Shown: positions 1-8,235 of the stretch, piece by piece
Position numbering within the stretch: the first letter of the stretch is position 1
How the letters are laid out: each line of letters starts with the position of its first letter
DNA from: Ruminococcus sp.
GTDB lineage: Bacteria; Bacillota; Clostridia; Oscillospirales; Ruminococcaceae
Length of the DNA: 64,000 bases
NCBI GenBank assembly: GCA_015066805.1
Contig: SVNP01000002.1
Coordinates: forward strand, 1-64,000
Reading direction: 5' to 3'
The notes under the pieces: generated by a model
Databases searched by the model: none
Told to the model about the DNA's origin: nothing
Seen by the model: only the letters and a program-made list of their open reading frames with translations
Made by a program: the position numbers and the translations under genes

Positions 1-192
1 ATTCGTCAAGTTATTACAGCTTGCCTTCGTGAACAGTGCTGGTTAAAGCTTACATCTAAAGATTTCTTTATCCACTTTGGCTATGACTACTATATGTACA
101 TTGGTTCTTCACTTCCCACCGATAGTGTTATAGAAACTGCAACACACTATGGTCTTTATTGTGAGCAATACTCCAGTCCGTATACCTGTTGA
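1..192 (+). CDS. C-terminal end of an unknown protein (5' truncated by window)
   Basis: Frame 1 is open from the first base to a TGA at 190-192, giving 63 residues that end in YSSPYTC. The visible part is rich in aromatics (FIHFGYDYYMYIG) and has no membrane segment. It has the look of a small cytoplasmic protein of the immunity or accessory type, but I do not recognise the family. Base composition is AT-rich compared with the rest of the window. The next gene follows 108 bases later. The missing N-terminus prevents a better call. Confidence 0.55.
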   Translation: MRQVITACLREQCWLKLTSKDFFIHFGYDYYMYIGSSLPTDSVIETATHYGLYCEQYSSPYTC

Positions 193-300
193 CAATACCC
201 AGCAGGCAGGCAAATTCCGATATATCAAACACTTTGGTAGACTCCCTACCTAAAGGGACAACTGTCGAGTGCGTAGTATTGATGTCAAAGGAGAACAACA

Positions 301-582
301 ATGACAACACTTGAAAGGGCGCTGAGCTCTATTGGAAAAAAATGCTTTGTAGATTATTTTGATGACTTCAAAACTTGCAATGATAAAGCGGCATTGGCTC
401 GTAAATTGCTGACAACCAACAGTAATGCTACCTCGATTACTGCACAGATGACACGAATTAATTATGCGCGATGGATTTTTGATACGCATCAGGAAAAAGA
501 AGCATTGTACATCATTATTACCTCAAATCGATTGGATGATGTCACAAAAAGAAAAGCCGCAGCATTATTCGATCTCTTGTAA
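301..582 (+). CDS. small hypothetical protein (93 aa)
   Basis: ATG at 301 is preceded by AAGGAGAACAACA, a good ribosome binding site, so the start is well supported. The protein is soluble, charged and probably helical (for example KAALARKLL and RKAAALFDLL), with no signal peptide or known motif that I recognise. Codon use is AT-rich like the partial gene before it and unlike the genes after 630, which suggests the pair belongs to an acquired accessory segment. It could be an antitoxin or immunity-type partner of the upstream gene, but nothing in the sequence proves that. Confidence 0.55.
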   Translation: MTTLERALSSIGKKCFVDYFDDFKTCNDKAALARKLLTTNSNATSITAQMTRINYARWIFDTHQEKEALYIIITSNRLDDVTKRKAAALFDLL

Positions 583-631
583 CGTCAATAGCCCCCACAA
601 ACATATTCATATCACAGGAGGACAAACTGAC

Positions 632-1201
632 ATGGAACTGTCGCTGAACAAAGAAACCCTTGCCGACCCGAAGAAAAGACTTCTCATCGGCGTGCTGACT
701 ATTATCATCTGCCTTGTGGCCATTCATATTTCCGGCCTGTATGCAGGCGTGACCAAAGAAAGCTGCATGGAGATTCAAGGCAAGTTCGAGGAATGCAAAT
801 CTCGTTCCTCCCAGACCTCCACAGGCGATGTTTCATACTATCTGATGCTGGAGGAGCAGGGGAGTGATTATGCCATCCATGCTTCCTGCGAGGATGGTGT
901 ACTGATCGAAGATCTGCTGAAACTGCGTGCCGGTGCGCCTGTCAGACTGCTGGTGGATGAACCCACCGGTACGGTATATGAGATCGAAGTGCGAGGGGAA
1001 ATGTGGCTTTCCTTTGAGGATGCACAGAAGCAGATCGGCGGCAATATGAAGCTGATTAAGTATATGGTCTATATTTTCATGGCAGTGGGTGCAGTGTGTG
1101 TCGTGACTGCCGTGGGTGCATTTTTGTTCCGCAAAAAGGAAACAGATGTACCGGAGCCTGTGGAAACACAGGCAGAAAACCACGATTCTGCGTCTATGTG
1201 A
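632..1201 (+). CDS. two-TM membrane protein, unknown function
   Basis: The track ORF begins at 464, but ATG 632 follows CACAGGAGGACAAACTGAC, a strong Shine-Dalgarno, so the protein is 189 aa. A hydrophobic segment lies near residues 17-40 (LLIGVLTIIICLVAIHISGLYAG). A roughly 100-residue polar domain with cysteines follows, then a second membrane segment near 140-165, and then a charged tail. The arrangement predicts two membrane passes with a central extracytoplasmic domain. I do not recognise the family, and it shares no operon signal with the following phosphatase. Confidence 0.65.
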   Translation: MELSLNKETLADPKKRLLIGVLTIIICLVAIHISGLYAGVTKESCMEIQGKFEECKSRSSQTSTGDVSYYLMLEEQGSDYAIHASCEDGVLIEDLLKLRAGAPVRLLVDEPTGTVYEIEVRGEMWLSFEDAQKQIGGNMKLIKYMVYIFMAVGAVCVVTAVGAFLFRKKETDVPEPVETQAENHDSASM

Positions 1202-1305
1202 CAGATCGTGTCACGGATGTGACAAAGCGTTTCTTTACCATTCACTGATTTTGTGTTATTGTGGAATCAGCCCCAAGGGGCAGAAAACGGAAAGGACACA
1301 GAATC

Positions 1306-2001
1306 ATGAAGAAAAAGAACCGAAACGGAATCAGACTGCTTGCTGCAGGCGGAATATTTACCGCTTTATTCGTCCTGTGGACGCTTTTGGTGCTGACAGT
1401 GGATGTACAGCCCTTGGGTCAGAACGGAACCAATATCGGATTTGCGGCACTGAATACCCGATTTCATCGGTGGACAGGCGTGCATATGCTGCTTTATACT
1501 ATTACGGATTGGCTTGGTCTGGTGCCGCTGTGCATTTGCATGATTTTCGGCGGAACAGGGCTTTTTCAGCTTGTAAAACGAAAAAGCCTGCTGCGGGTGG
1601 ACAGAGATCTTCTGCTGCTTGGGTTATACTACATTACAGTGATCTTCTGCTATCTTCTGTTTGAGGTTGTACCCATCAATTATCGCCCGATTCCCATTGC
1701 AGGATATATGGAGGCATCCTATCCGTCTTCCACCACACTGCTGGTGCTGAGTGTAATGCCTACGGTCAGCTTTCAGGTGCAGGGCAGGATGCGAAAAGGG
1801 GCGGCGAGAATGGCTGTCCATGTGCTTGTGATCCTGTTTACGGTTTGTATGGTGGCAGGCAGAGCGGCTTCCGGGGTGCATTGGATCACGGATATTGTCG
1901 GTGCGATGCTGCTCAGTACAGGCTTGTATCTGCTGTATTGCGGCTGTGTCCGACGGATGACGGAAACGCATAAACGGGGTGAGGACTTTGGAGTTTCATG
2001 A
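1306..2001 (+). CDS. PAP2-family membrane phosphatase
   Basis: The 231-aa protein starts at ATG 1306 (AAAGGACACAG upstream); the track start at 1261 is a GTG without a site. Several membrane segments surround the PAP2 superfamily signatures: SYPSSTT corresponds to the PSGH-like motif 2 and GRAASGVHWITDIVG to the SR-X5-H-X3-D motif 3, with the catalytic His and Asp present. Family members dephosphorylate lipid phosphates such as phosphatidate or undecaprenyl pyrophosphate at the membrane. The last codons overlap the next gene, an XRE-type regulator with membrane segments, so the two are probably translated together. Confidence 0.8.
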   Translation: MKKKNRNGIRLLAAGGIFTALFVLWTLLVLTVDVQPLGQNGTNIGFAALNTRFHRWTGVHMLLYTITDWLGLVPLCICMIFGGTGLFQLVKRKSLLRVDRDLLLLGLYYITVIFCYLLFEVVPINYRPIPIAGYMEASYPSSTTLLVLSVMPTVSFQVQGRMRKGAARMAVHVLVILFTVCMVAGRAASGVHWITDIVGAMLLSTGLYLLYCGCVRRMTETHKRGEDFGVS

Positions 2002-2605
2002 AAAATTGCAGCAGCTTCGTAAAAACCGAAATCTGACGCAGGAGGAGCTTGCACAGGCATTGTATGTATCCAGAACTGCTGTTTCCAAATGGGAATCGGG
2101 CAAGGGATACCCGGGCATTGGTTCGCTGAAGGATCTTGCAGGTTTCTTTGGGGTGACTGTGGATGCGCTGCTTTCTTCGGAAGAGCTGATGACTGCGGCA
2201 AAGACGGAAAACCGTGCCAATCTTCTGGGCATTTGCGATCTGCTGTTTGGCATAACGGATCTGATGAGCCTGACACTGATGCTGCTGCCTTTGTATCCGC
2301 AGGTGACGGAAGGGCATATTACATCGGTGAGCCTGTTTGCATGCCATGAATTCGCCCTGCCCTTACGCTGTATCCTTTGGGTATTGCTGATCGCTTTGTG
2401 TACGCTGGGGCTGGTGAAGATTCTGTTTTACAGGAGGAAACGGGAACAGGGCCGCAGAAGCCTCAACGGAGGATCACTTGTCATCGTTGTTTGTCTGGTG
2501 CTTTTGCTGATCTTTTTACGGGCGCCCTACGCCGCAGCCATGGCCTTTTTGCTGCTGCTGCTCCAAGGCGTGCTGATTCTGCACACAGCAAAGGCACAAA
2601 GCTGA
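1988..2605 (+). CDS. XRE-family regulator fused to a membrane domain
   Basis: Residues 1-65 form a classic HTH_3 domain (LRKNRNLTQEELAQALYVSRTAVSKWESGKGYP), so this is a DNA-binding regulator. The remainder contains three to four hydrophobic segments, including a long one near the C-terminus (VIVVCLVLLLIFLRAPYAAAM), so it is likely membrane-anchored. No ATG exists in frame. TTG 1988 lies about five bases after GGGGTGAGG and is my preferred start; GTG 1979 is the alternative. It overlaps the PAP2 phosphatase by 14 bases and may sense a membrane state linked to that enzyme. Confidence 0.75.
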   Translation: MEFHEKLQQLRKNRNLTQEELAQALYVSRTAVSKWESGKGYPGIGSLKDLAGFFGVTVDALLSSEELMTAAKTENRANLLGICDLLFGITDLMSLTLMLLPLYPQVTEGHITSVSLFACHEFALPLRCILWVLLIALCTLGLVKILFYRRKREQGRRSLNGGSLVIVVCLVLLLIFLRAPYAAAMAFLLLLLQGVLILHTAKAQS

Positions 2606-2624
2606 AATAACTGATGCCGTAAGC

Positions 2625-2674
2625 AACAGCCGTTATCATAGGTTGAAAGTAGCCTGTGATAACGGTTGTTTTTG
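2625..2674 (+). terminator. intrinsic terminator after the XRE regulator
   Basis: A long imperfect stem (ACAGCCGTTATCATAGGT paired with GCCTGTGATAACGGTTGT) around an 8-base loop is followed by TTTTTG. It ends the PAP2-XRE transcript. Confidence 0.7.
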
Positions 2675-2813
2675 TAAGCGACCATGCGCCTGAAAAATTC
2701 ACAAAGCGTTCACGACTTTTTGTGCATATTGTGATATGATGAAAAGGAAGGCGGGAGGCCTTCCCACAAAGACCAAAGCAGATAAAATCCAGTTGAAATG
2801 AGAGGGAAACAGT

Positions 2814-3830
2814 ATGAAAGTTCTTTTGATCGGCGGAACGGGAACCATCAGTATGGCAATTACACGCCTGCTGGCGCAGCAGGGGCATGAGGTGATCCTG
2901 CTGAACCGCGGCAGCCGCACGCCGGAGCTGCCACAGGGGGTATCCGTGCTGCAGGGGGATATCAACAATGAGGCGGAGATTGCAGCCAAGCTGGGCGATA
3001 TGCAGTTTGATGCCGTAGGAGAATTCATTGGTTTTGTGCCTGCCCAGTTGGAACGGGATTTCCGCTTGTTTCGTGGCAGAACCCGTCAGTATTTGTATAT
3101 CAGCTCTGCATCTGCTTACCAAAAGCCTTTAAGCGACCCAGTGATTACGGAAAGCACACCGCTGGCCAATCCCTACTGGCAGTATTCACGGGATAAGATC
3201 GCCTGTGAAGAATATCTGACAGAGCGATATCGGAAAGACGGCTTCCCCGTTACGATCGTGCGTCCCAGCCATACCTATGATGAACGCTCTGTGCCTTTGG
3301 GGGTACACGGCAGAATGGGAAGCTGGCAGGTCATCAAGCGGATGCTGGAGGGAAAGCCTGTGATCATTCACGGTGATGGTACCTCTTTGTGGACGATCAC
3401 CCACAACAGCGATTTTGCCAAGGCATATTGCGGTCTGGTGGGAAATATCCACGCTATTGGCCAGACATACCATATCACCTCCGATGAAAGCGTCACATGG
3501 GATCAGATCTACGGCATCATTGCCGATGCTTTGCAGGTGCCGCTGCGTGCCGTGCATCTGCCCTCGGAATTTCTGGCTGCGGTCAGCGATTACGATCTGG
3601 AGGGCAGTCTGATCGGTGACAAAGCCAATACCGTGATCTTTGATAACAGCAAGATCAAGCGTGCCGTACCCGGTTTTACTGCCACTGTCCGTGCCGATCA
3701 GGGTATCCGCAGCACTGTGGCGCATATTCTGGCACACCCCGAGCTGCAGCAGGAGGATCCTGAGTTTGATGCGTGGTGCGATCGTGTGATCGCCGCTGCA
3801 GAGCAGGCTAAGGCAGCCTTGCAGCTTTGA
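2814..3830 (+). CDS. NAD-dependent epimerase/dehydratase-like SDR protein
   Basis: The 338-aa protein begins with a Rossmann nucleotide-binding motif (LLIGGTGTISMAI) and has a YxxxK-like element (YWQYSRDK) near residues 122-129, as in extended or atypical short-chain dehydrogenases. The length fits the family. The ATG at 2814 follows GAGAGGGAAACAGT. These enzymes use NAD(P) to epimerise, dehydrate or reduce sugar nucleotides and other alcohols, and the substrate cannot be read from the sequence. It stands alone between terminators, so it is monocistronic. It belongs to the group often labelled NAD-dependent epimerase or CSP41-like, not to RmlB or GalE proper. Confidence 0.8.
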   Translation: MKVLLIGGTGTISMAITRLLAQQGHEVILLNRGSRTPELPQGVSVLQGDINNEAEIAAKLGDMQFDAVGEFIGFVPAQLERDFRLFRGRTRQYLYISSASAYQKPLSDPVITESTPLANPYWQYSRDKIACEEYLTERYRKDGFPVTIVRPSHTYDERSVPLGVHGRMGSWQVIKRMLEGKPVIIHGDGTSLWTITHNSDFAKAYCGLVGNIHAIGQTYHITSDESVTWDQIYGIIADALQVPLRAVHLPSEFLAAVSDYDLEGSLIGDKANTVIFDNSKIKRAVPGFTATVRADQGIRSTVAHILAHPELQQEDPEFDAWCDRVIAAAEQAKAALQL

Positions 3831-3841
3831 ATTCATATCAT

Positions 3842-3877
3842 AAAGCCCCCTTTTATTTCAGACACAAGGGGGCTTTT
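3842..3877 (+). terminator. intrinsic terminator
   Basis: AAAGCCCCC and GGGGGCTTT form a perfect nine-base stem separated by 17 bases and followed by TTGC. It lies 12 bases after the SDR stop codon. Confidence 0.8.
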
Positions 3878-4160
3878 GCTTTGGGGATACGCATATGAAA
3901 TATGGCGCAGTCGGCACGGCCCAGAGCCGAAATTCGCTGCAATTACACAGATTGCAACGGCAAATGAAAACCGGAGAAAAACAAAGAAAATCTATGGCTT
4001 TGCGGTGATATTTTCAAAAAACGGCTATATTTGGCTGCCCGAAGAAAAAACGGTTTCTTTTGCGCCTTGTGATTGGGTCTATGCTATGGTATAATCCATA
4101 CATGATGTTTCCGTTTCTGACGGAAAAGGAAGAATACCGGCATTTGCTGTTGGAGGAACT
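3878..4160. other. intergenic stretch without a supported gene
   Basis: The gap between the SDR gene and the next small gene is about 330 bases including the terminator. A 72-codon ORF (3876-4094) starts inside the terminator stem and has no ribosome binding site, so I do not call it. The only signal here is the promoter at 4067-4095. Confidence 0.6.
4067..4095 (+). promoter_or_regulatory. sigma-A type promoter
   Basis: TTGTGA, 17 bases, TATAAT with an upstream TATGG. It drives the small membrane protein gene at 4161. Confidence 0.7.
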
Positions 4161-4439
4161 ATGAGTGTCGTTGTGGAAATTCTTTTGGAGCTGTTTCTTG
4201 AGGGCGCACTGGAATGCGGAACCGATCCGCAGGTGCCACGATGGATCCGCATTTTGTCCTGTCTGCTGTTGTCCCTTTTGGCTGCCGCAGGCGTTTTGCT
4301 TGTAGTCAGCTTGGTTGTAAGCTGCAGTATGGATGGTCGTTTTGCCGCAGCCGTCGTTGTCGGCAGTATCGGTGTGGGTGTATTGGGCTTACTGATATGG
4401 TCTGTCTGCAAAAAGTGCAAAGAGCATCATTGCGAATAA
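4161..4439 (+). CDS. small two-TM membrane protein (92 aa)
   Basis: ATG 4161 follows TTGGAGGAACT and lies about 65 bases after a consensus promoter, which supports a real gene. Residues 30-55 and 60-82 are hydrophobic; the C-terminal tail is short, charged and cysteine/histidine-bearing (CKKCKEHHCE), which might bind a metal. I do not recognise the family. It is monocistronic: a shared terminator separates it from the convergent CPBP protease gene. Confidence 0.6.
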   Translation: MSVVVEILLELFLEGALECGTDPQVPRWIRILSCLLLSLLAAAGVLLVVSLVVSCSMDGRFAAAVVVGSIGVGVLGLLIWSVCKKCKEHHCE

Positions 4440-4484
4440 AAAACCGCCCTCTTACGGAATGATATCCGTAGGGGGCGGTTTTGC
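4438..4484. terminator. bidirectional terminator between convergent genes
   Basis: AAAAAACCGCCC and GGGCGGTTTT bracket an inner stem TACGGA/TCCGTA. A-run and T-run on both sides allow it to stop the plus-strand small gene and the minus-strand ABC/CPBP operon. Confidence 0.75.
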
Positions 4485-5351
4485 TTATGCTTTTTTCTTC
4501 CCCATCAGCAGCAGTACCATGAAAACTGCGCCCGTAACGGCCATGGGGATCATGGCTGTTACCGTAAAGGGAAACAGATCCGCAGGCATGAGAGCAGGGT
4601 TTGCCGCTGCCATGATGCCGGTTACCGTACCGGTGATATTGTTGTTCAGTGCGTGTGCAATGCTTGCAGGGTAAACCGAGTTGGTTTTCTCTTGCAGATA
4701 GCTGAAATAGCAGCCCACCAGAATGCAGAATACGCACATCACCAGCATGCCTGCCCATGGGAAGAAGTTATAATCCTTGCCGAAGTTATGACCGTTCCAT
4801 GTCATGGGAGCGTGCCATAAGCCCCAGATGATGCCGCTGACCACAAGGGCTGCGGGGCGGGGCATAAGCTGTTCCAGCTTGGGAGTGAGATAGCCTCTCC
4901 AGCCAAATTCTTCACCAAAGTAGAGGAAGCTCAGGGGCAGGCAGAAGGTGACTGCCTGTATGAAGGATGTGACAGTCATAGTGCGGTCTTTTTCCCACAG
5001 AAAACGCAGGGTATCGGCAACGGCTTTATTTTCCGCTGCCTGATAAAAAGCACAGATCACACCAACTGTGCAGGCGATGACAGGCAGCAGTGCCAGTGCA
5101 TAAAACAGCAATGTGCGGTGTCCGTGACCCTTGCCCGGCATCAGATACAGATCCTTGCAGCCTTCTCTTGTAATCAATCTTGTGAGGATATTTGCAAGCA
5201 TGGGCGCAAAGCAAATCAGCAGCAGAGAAAGCTGTGAGGCTGTGGTATCCTTCATATATCCAAATGCGGGAATGAGAACGAAGGGCGGTGCATAGGCAAG
5301 AACGGTATAAAGAACCACCCGAAAAAGCGTTTTTTTCTTTTCAGCCGTCAT
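4485..5351 (-). CDS. CPBP-family intramembrane glutamic protease
   Basis: The 288-aa multi-pass membrane protein carries the CPBP (CaaX protease and bacteriocin-processing) motifs: GEEFGWRGYL with the glutamate pair at 147-148, GLWHAP with His180, and a later SIAHALNNN motif. Family members cleave peptides within the membrane, process peptides or confer self-immunity. It is the last gene of a minus-strand operon with a GntR regulator, ABC ATPase and two permeases, and it overlaps the preceding permease by 11 bases. The neighbourhood fits peptide or antimicrobial resistance, but this is inference. All catalytic residues are present. Confidence 0.85.
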   Translation of the reverse strand: MTAEKKKTLFRVVLYTVLAYAPPFVLIPAFGYMKDTTASQLSLLLICFAPMLANILTRLITREGCKDLYLMPGKGHGHRTLLFYALALLPVIACTVGVICAFYQAAENKAVADTLRFLWEKDRTMTVTSFIQAVTFCLPLSFLYFGEEFGWRGYLTPKLEQLMPRPAALVVSGIIWGLWHAPMTWNGHNFGKDYNFFPWAGMLVMCVFCILVGCYFSYLQEKTNSVYPASIAHALNNNITGTVTGIMAAANPALMPADLFPFTVTAMIPMAVTGAVFMVLLLMGKKKA

Positions 5352-6108
5352 AGTGGTTCACTCCCTTCGCATAGGCCTTGCAGGAATATACATAAGAAAT
5401 GCCAAAGGCCGCCAGGCTGATGCAGGGCAGGGCTGCCATAACGGTGCTGACTGTCTGACTTTTTTCCTCGCCTACCATCATGTTGTACAGCTTTTCGCCG
5501 AAGGCATCCGCATCGTTGAAGATTGCCAGATCACCGAACAGGAAGTAGACGAATCCCAAAAACAGGATGCCCAGCAGAATAATCAGGCGGATATGATTGC
5601 CCCGCTTATAGCCAAAGCGGATGGAGAAGGGAAATGAGGTTGCGAACATCAGCAGCACAAGATAAAACATGGGCAGATAGAGCAGAGAACAATCCACAGG
5701 CAGCTTTGTGATCGCCGCAAGAATGGTTTCTGCAAGATAGGGCAATATGACTGCGGGCATGGCAGCCAGTATACAGAAGAAGTATTTTGCGGTGATATAT
5801 CCCTTTGCGGCACCGGGAGCGCTGATGGCAAAGCCTGCCCAGATCTTCCGTTCATCGGTTTTGGCAAGGCGGTCGGTAATGAATGTTGCGATCATTGCAG
5901 AAAAAATAGAGATGGACATTATCATGGATGTGGTAGGCTGCATATAGTACGCAAGATATTCCTCGGTGGTCATCTGTTCGATTTCCCATGTCATTTCCGT
6001 CGGGAAAAGCACAGAGTACATCAGAATGAAAAAGAACACGCACCATGCGCTCATGCCCAGAAGCAGCCAACGGTTGAGCCGCCAGTCTTTATAGAGATAG
6101 CCTGCCAT
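5341..6108 (-). CDS. ABC-2 type transporter permease
   Basis: The track ORF runs to 6573, but its first 155 residues are a shadow of the neighbouring gene. ATG at 6108 follows GAGGGAGAAATA and shares its A with the upstream stop (TAATG), so the protein is 255 aa. It has about six membrane segments with charged loops, typical of ABC-2 permeases, and no recognisable catalytic motif. It pairs with the permease at 6108-6857 and the ATPase at 6854-7735 to form an exporter at the cytoplasmic membrane. Confidence 0.75.
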   Translation of the reverse strand: MAGYLYKDWRLNRWLLLGMSAWCVFFFILMYSVLFPTEMTWEIEQMTTEEYLAYYMQPTTSMIMSISIFSAMIATFITDRLAKTDERKIWAGFAISAPGAAKGYITAKYFFCILAAMPAVILPYLAETILAAITKLPVDCSLLYLPMFYLVLLMFATSFPFSIRFGYKRGNHIRLIILLGILFLGFVYFLFGDLAIFNDADAFGEKLYNMMVGEEKSQTVSTVMAALPCISLAAFGISYVYSCKAYAKGVNHYDG

Positions 6109-6857
6109 TATTTCTCCCTCCTTTTGAACAGTGCATTCATGGCAAAGAATGAGCCGGTGAGCAATACGGCAATGATGCCCAGTGCCCACGGTACCAGTTT
6201 TTTCAGGAATGCCATCATATCGCCTTTTATGGTGGTCATAAACCAGTTTTCCAGATCGGTCCATACTTCCTCCGGCAGCAGTGCCAGCAGGAACATGAAT
6301 GCTACATAAAGTGCAACCAGAACCATTGCAGGTGCAACACCTGTTTTGGAACGTGTCAGCAGCGTCAGAATTGTCATCAGCAGAGACATACCGCAGCACA
6401 GCACCATCAGCAATACAATCGGAAGGAGAAGCTCTTCGGGCAGCATATCCACACCGTAGATTTTTCGGTTGATGAATGCATTGCCTACTGCCAGAACAAA
6501 TCCCACCAGCAGCTCCGCAGCCATCAGACCCATCTTCACAAGGGTATAGTGCACGGGCTTGTAGGGCATACAACGCTGAAAACGCATCCAGCCCACAGCA
6601 TAGTCGGAAGCTATCACTCCAAAGGTTTCCGCAGGCATCAGCATAATAATAAACGAGCTGAAATAGGTGAAAATACCGAACAGCAAGGAATGGATTCCCT
6701 GAATGTCTTCCTCCGAAGCATAGATCTTGCCCAGATTGCCGTACAGCATGCTGAGATACAGCAGCAGCCCCAGCAGATTGAATACAAAAAAGGTAATGAT
6801 CACGGCGAGGATGCCTTTACGCTGTAAGTACAGTTCCCGATAGAACAGACCTTTCAT
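6108..6857 (-). CDS. ABC-2 type transporter permease
   Basis: The 249-aa membrane protein has about six hydrophobic segments (first at roughly residues 17-40) and a charged N-terminus. I choose ATG 6857 because it sits in an ATGA overlap with the ATPase stop; the track start at 6866 is a GTG three codons earlier. It is the second permease of the exporter, and tight coupling on both sides (ATGA and TAATG) indicates stoichiometric translation. The substrate is unknown. Such GntR/ATPase/two-permease sets usually respond to cell-wall or peptide stress. Confidence 0.78.
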   Translation of the reverse strand: MKGLFYRELYLQRKGILAVIITFFVFNLLGLLLYLSMLYGNLGKIYASEEDIQGIHSLLFGIFTYFSSFIIMLMPAETFGVIASDYAVGWMRFQRCMPYKPVHYTLVKMGLMAAELLVGFVLAVGNAFINRKIYGVDMLPEELLLPIVLLMVLCCGMSLLMTILTLLTRSKTGVAPAMVLVALYVAFMFLLALLPEEVWTDLENWFMTTIKGDMMAFLKKLVPWALGIIAVLLTGSFFAMNALFKRREK

Positions 6858-7735
6858 GTTGTCCACTCCTTCTTTTCGGCATTGACATAGAAGCGCATCA
6901 GTTCTTCCAGCGTGGTGTTATCCATCACAAGCTGACTGTATTTGCGCTTGCAGGCGGCACGGTCGGCAACCAGAACTTCTGCGCCAAAATCGCTGATTCG
7001 TGCGCTGACAATATCGGCAGGATCCATATCGGCGTAATCCTTTTTGGTGCATTTGATGATGGCATGATTTTCAAGGATCTCATCCTTGTAGCCGGTAAGG
7101 AGCAGCTTGCCCTTGTGGATAAAGGTGACGCTGTCCGCAATACGGTCCAGATCGCTGGTGATGTGGGAGGACATGAGGATGCTGTTGGAATCATCCTGCA
7201 AATACTCCTGAAAGATATCCAGGATCTCGTTTCGCACCACAGGGTCAAGACCTGTTGTGGCTTCGTCCATGATCAGCAGCTTTGCCCCGTGAGAAAGTGC
7301 CGCAGCGATTTGCAGCTTCATCTTCATGCCCTTGGAAAACTGACCGAACTTCTTCTTTTCGGGGAGCTGCAGACGCTTCAGGTAGCCAAAGAAGGTTTCG
7401 CTGTTCCAGTTGCGGTAAATGCCCTTCATCATGATGTTGAGCTGCTTGGCATTGAGCTGGTCGTGGAAGGGGAGTGCATCGAAAATGGCAGCAATATGCT
7501 CTTTGATCTCGTACTCATGCTCCAGATGATCCATACCGAAAATGCGGATAGTGCCGCTGTCGGCCTTGATGATATTCAGTATGGTGTTGATGGTGGTGGA
7601 TTTACCCGCACCGTTCTGACCGATAAAGCCCATAATACTGCCCTTGGGCACACAGAAGCTCACATCATCCAGCGTAAAGCCGTCATATCGCTTGGTCAGA
7701 TGTTCGATCTCGATGGCGTTTTCGTAAGGTTTCAT
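6854..7735 (-). CDS. ABC transporter ATP-binding protein
   Basis: The 293-aa ATPase has Walker A GQNGAGKST (residues 39-47), Walker B LLIMDE (153-158), a D-loop and the switch histidine in MSSH. Its signature motif is FSKGMKMK at 133 instead of LSGGQ, a form common in ABC-2 exporters of the YtrB/CcmA type. About 70 residues after the switch His may form a regulatory tail. It overlaps the GntR gene by four bases (ATGA) and energises the two downstream permeases. Confidence 0.9.
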   Translation of the reverse strand: MKPYENAIEIEHLTKRYDGFTLDDVSFCVPKGSIMGFIGQNGAGKSTTINTILNIIKADSGTIRIFGMDHLEHEYEIKEHIAAIFDALPFHDQLNAKQLNIMMKGIYRNWNSETFFGYLKRLQLPEKKKFGQFSKGMKMKLQIAAALSHGAKLLIMDEATTGLDPVVRNEILDIFQEYLQDDSNSILMSSHITSDLDRIADSVTFIHKGKLLLTGYKDEILENHAIIKCTKKDYADMDPADIVSARISDFGAEVLVADRAACKRKYSQLVMDNTTLEELMRFYVNAEKKEWTT

Positions 7736-8112
7736 TTCGTATTCCCTCCGTAAATCATGGCAGTCAGTTCCTGCAGTTCTTCCAGTTCCAGGCCGTATTG
7801 CTTTGCCTTTATGCAGATTTCCTCCAAGGTGGCTTCGATCTGCCGTAAATGCTCCTCACGGAGCAGCTCGGCATTCTGTGCCTTGACAAAGCTGCCCTTG
7901 CCTGTGTAGGATTCAATGAAGCCCTGGCGTTCCAGTTCTTCGTATGCACGTTTGGTGGTGATCACGCTGATGCGGAGCTGTTGTGCCAGCATCCGCATAG
8001 AGGGCAGTGCCTCGCCCTCTTTGAGTTCGCCCTCCAAAATCATTGCCTTGAGCTGGGCAACGATCTGCTCATAGATGGGCGTACCCGAAGCATTGCTGAT
8101 AATAACATCCAT
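7732..8112 (-). CDS. GntR-family regulator, YtrA type
   Basis: The 126-aa protein has an N-terminal winged helix of GntR type (YEQIVAQLKAMILEGELKEGEALPSMRMLAQQ, then VITTKRAYEELERQGFIE) and a short C-terminal helical region. That is typical of the YtrA subfamily, which lacks a large ligand domain. ATG 8112 follows GAGAGG; the longer track ORF to 8529 is an antisense artefact over the hairpin array. It heads the ABC/CPBP operon and very likely represses it through the palindrome at 8136-8156. Confidence 0.85.
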   Translation of the reverse strand: MDVIISNASGTPIYEQIVAQLKAMILEGELKEGEALPSMRMLAQQLRISVITTKRAYEELERQGFIESYTGKGSFVKAQNAELLREEHLRQIEATLEEICIKAKQYGLELEELQELTAMIYGGNTK

Positions 8113-8135
8113 GGAATGTACCTCTCGAGGATAAA

Positions 8136-8156
8136 GTGTATATATACGATATACAC
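8136..8156 (-). promoter_or_regulatory. GntR (YtrA-type) operator palindrome
   Basis: GTGTATAT, 5 bases, ATATACAC forms a perfect inverted repeat just downstream of the -10 element of the operon promoter. A further half site GTGTATATG lies in the promoter spacer. The position predicts autorepression by the GntR protein. Confidence 0.6.
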
Positions 8157-8157
8157 A

Positions 8158-8186
8158 ATAATAACACATATACACACTCTTGTCAA
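8158..8186 (-). promoter_or_regulatory. consensus promoter of the GntR-ABC-CPBP operon
   Basis: On the minus strand TTGACA (8181-8186), a 17-base spacer and TATTAT (8158-8163) are directly followed by the GTGTATAT palindrome. Confidence 0.8.
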
Positions 8187-8235
8187 GGGGTTTTTGAAAT
8201 TTTTTTGCAGGTTTTTCATTTGGTGGGATTTCTGC

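Noticed and set aside
3876-4094. 72-codon ORF after the SDR gene
   Set aside because: It begins inside a terminator stem, has no ribosome binding site and runs across the promoter of the next gene.
6109-6573. N-terminal extension of the ABC permease ORF (5341-6573)
   Set aside because: The extra 155 residues are an out-of-frame reading of the other permease gene; a TAATG overlap and a good ribosome binding site mark the true start at 6108.
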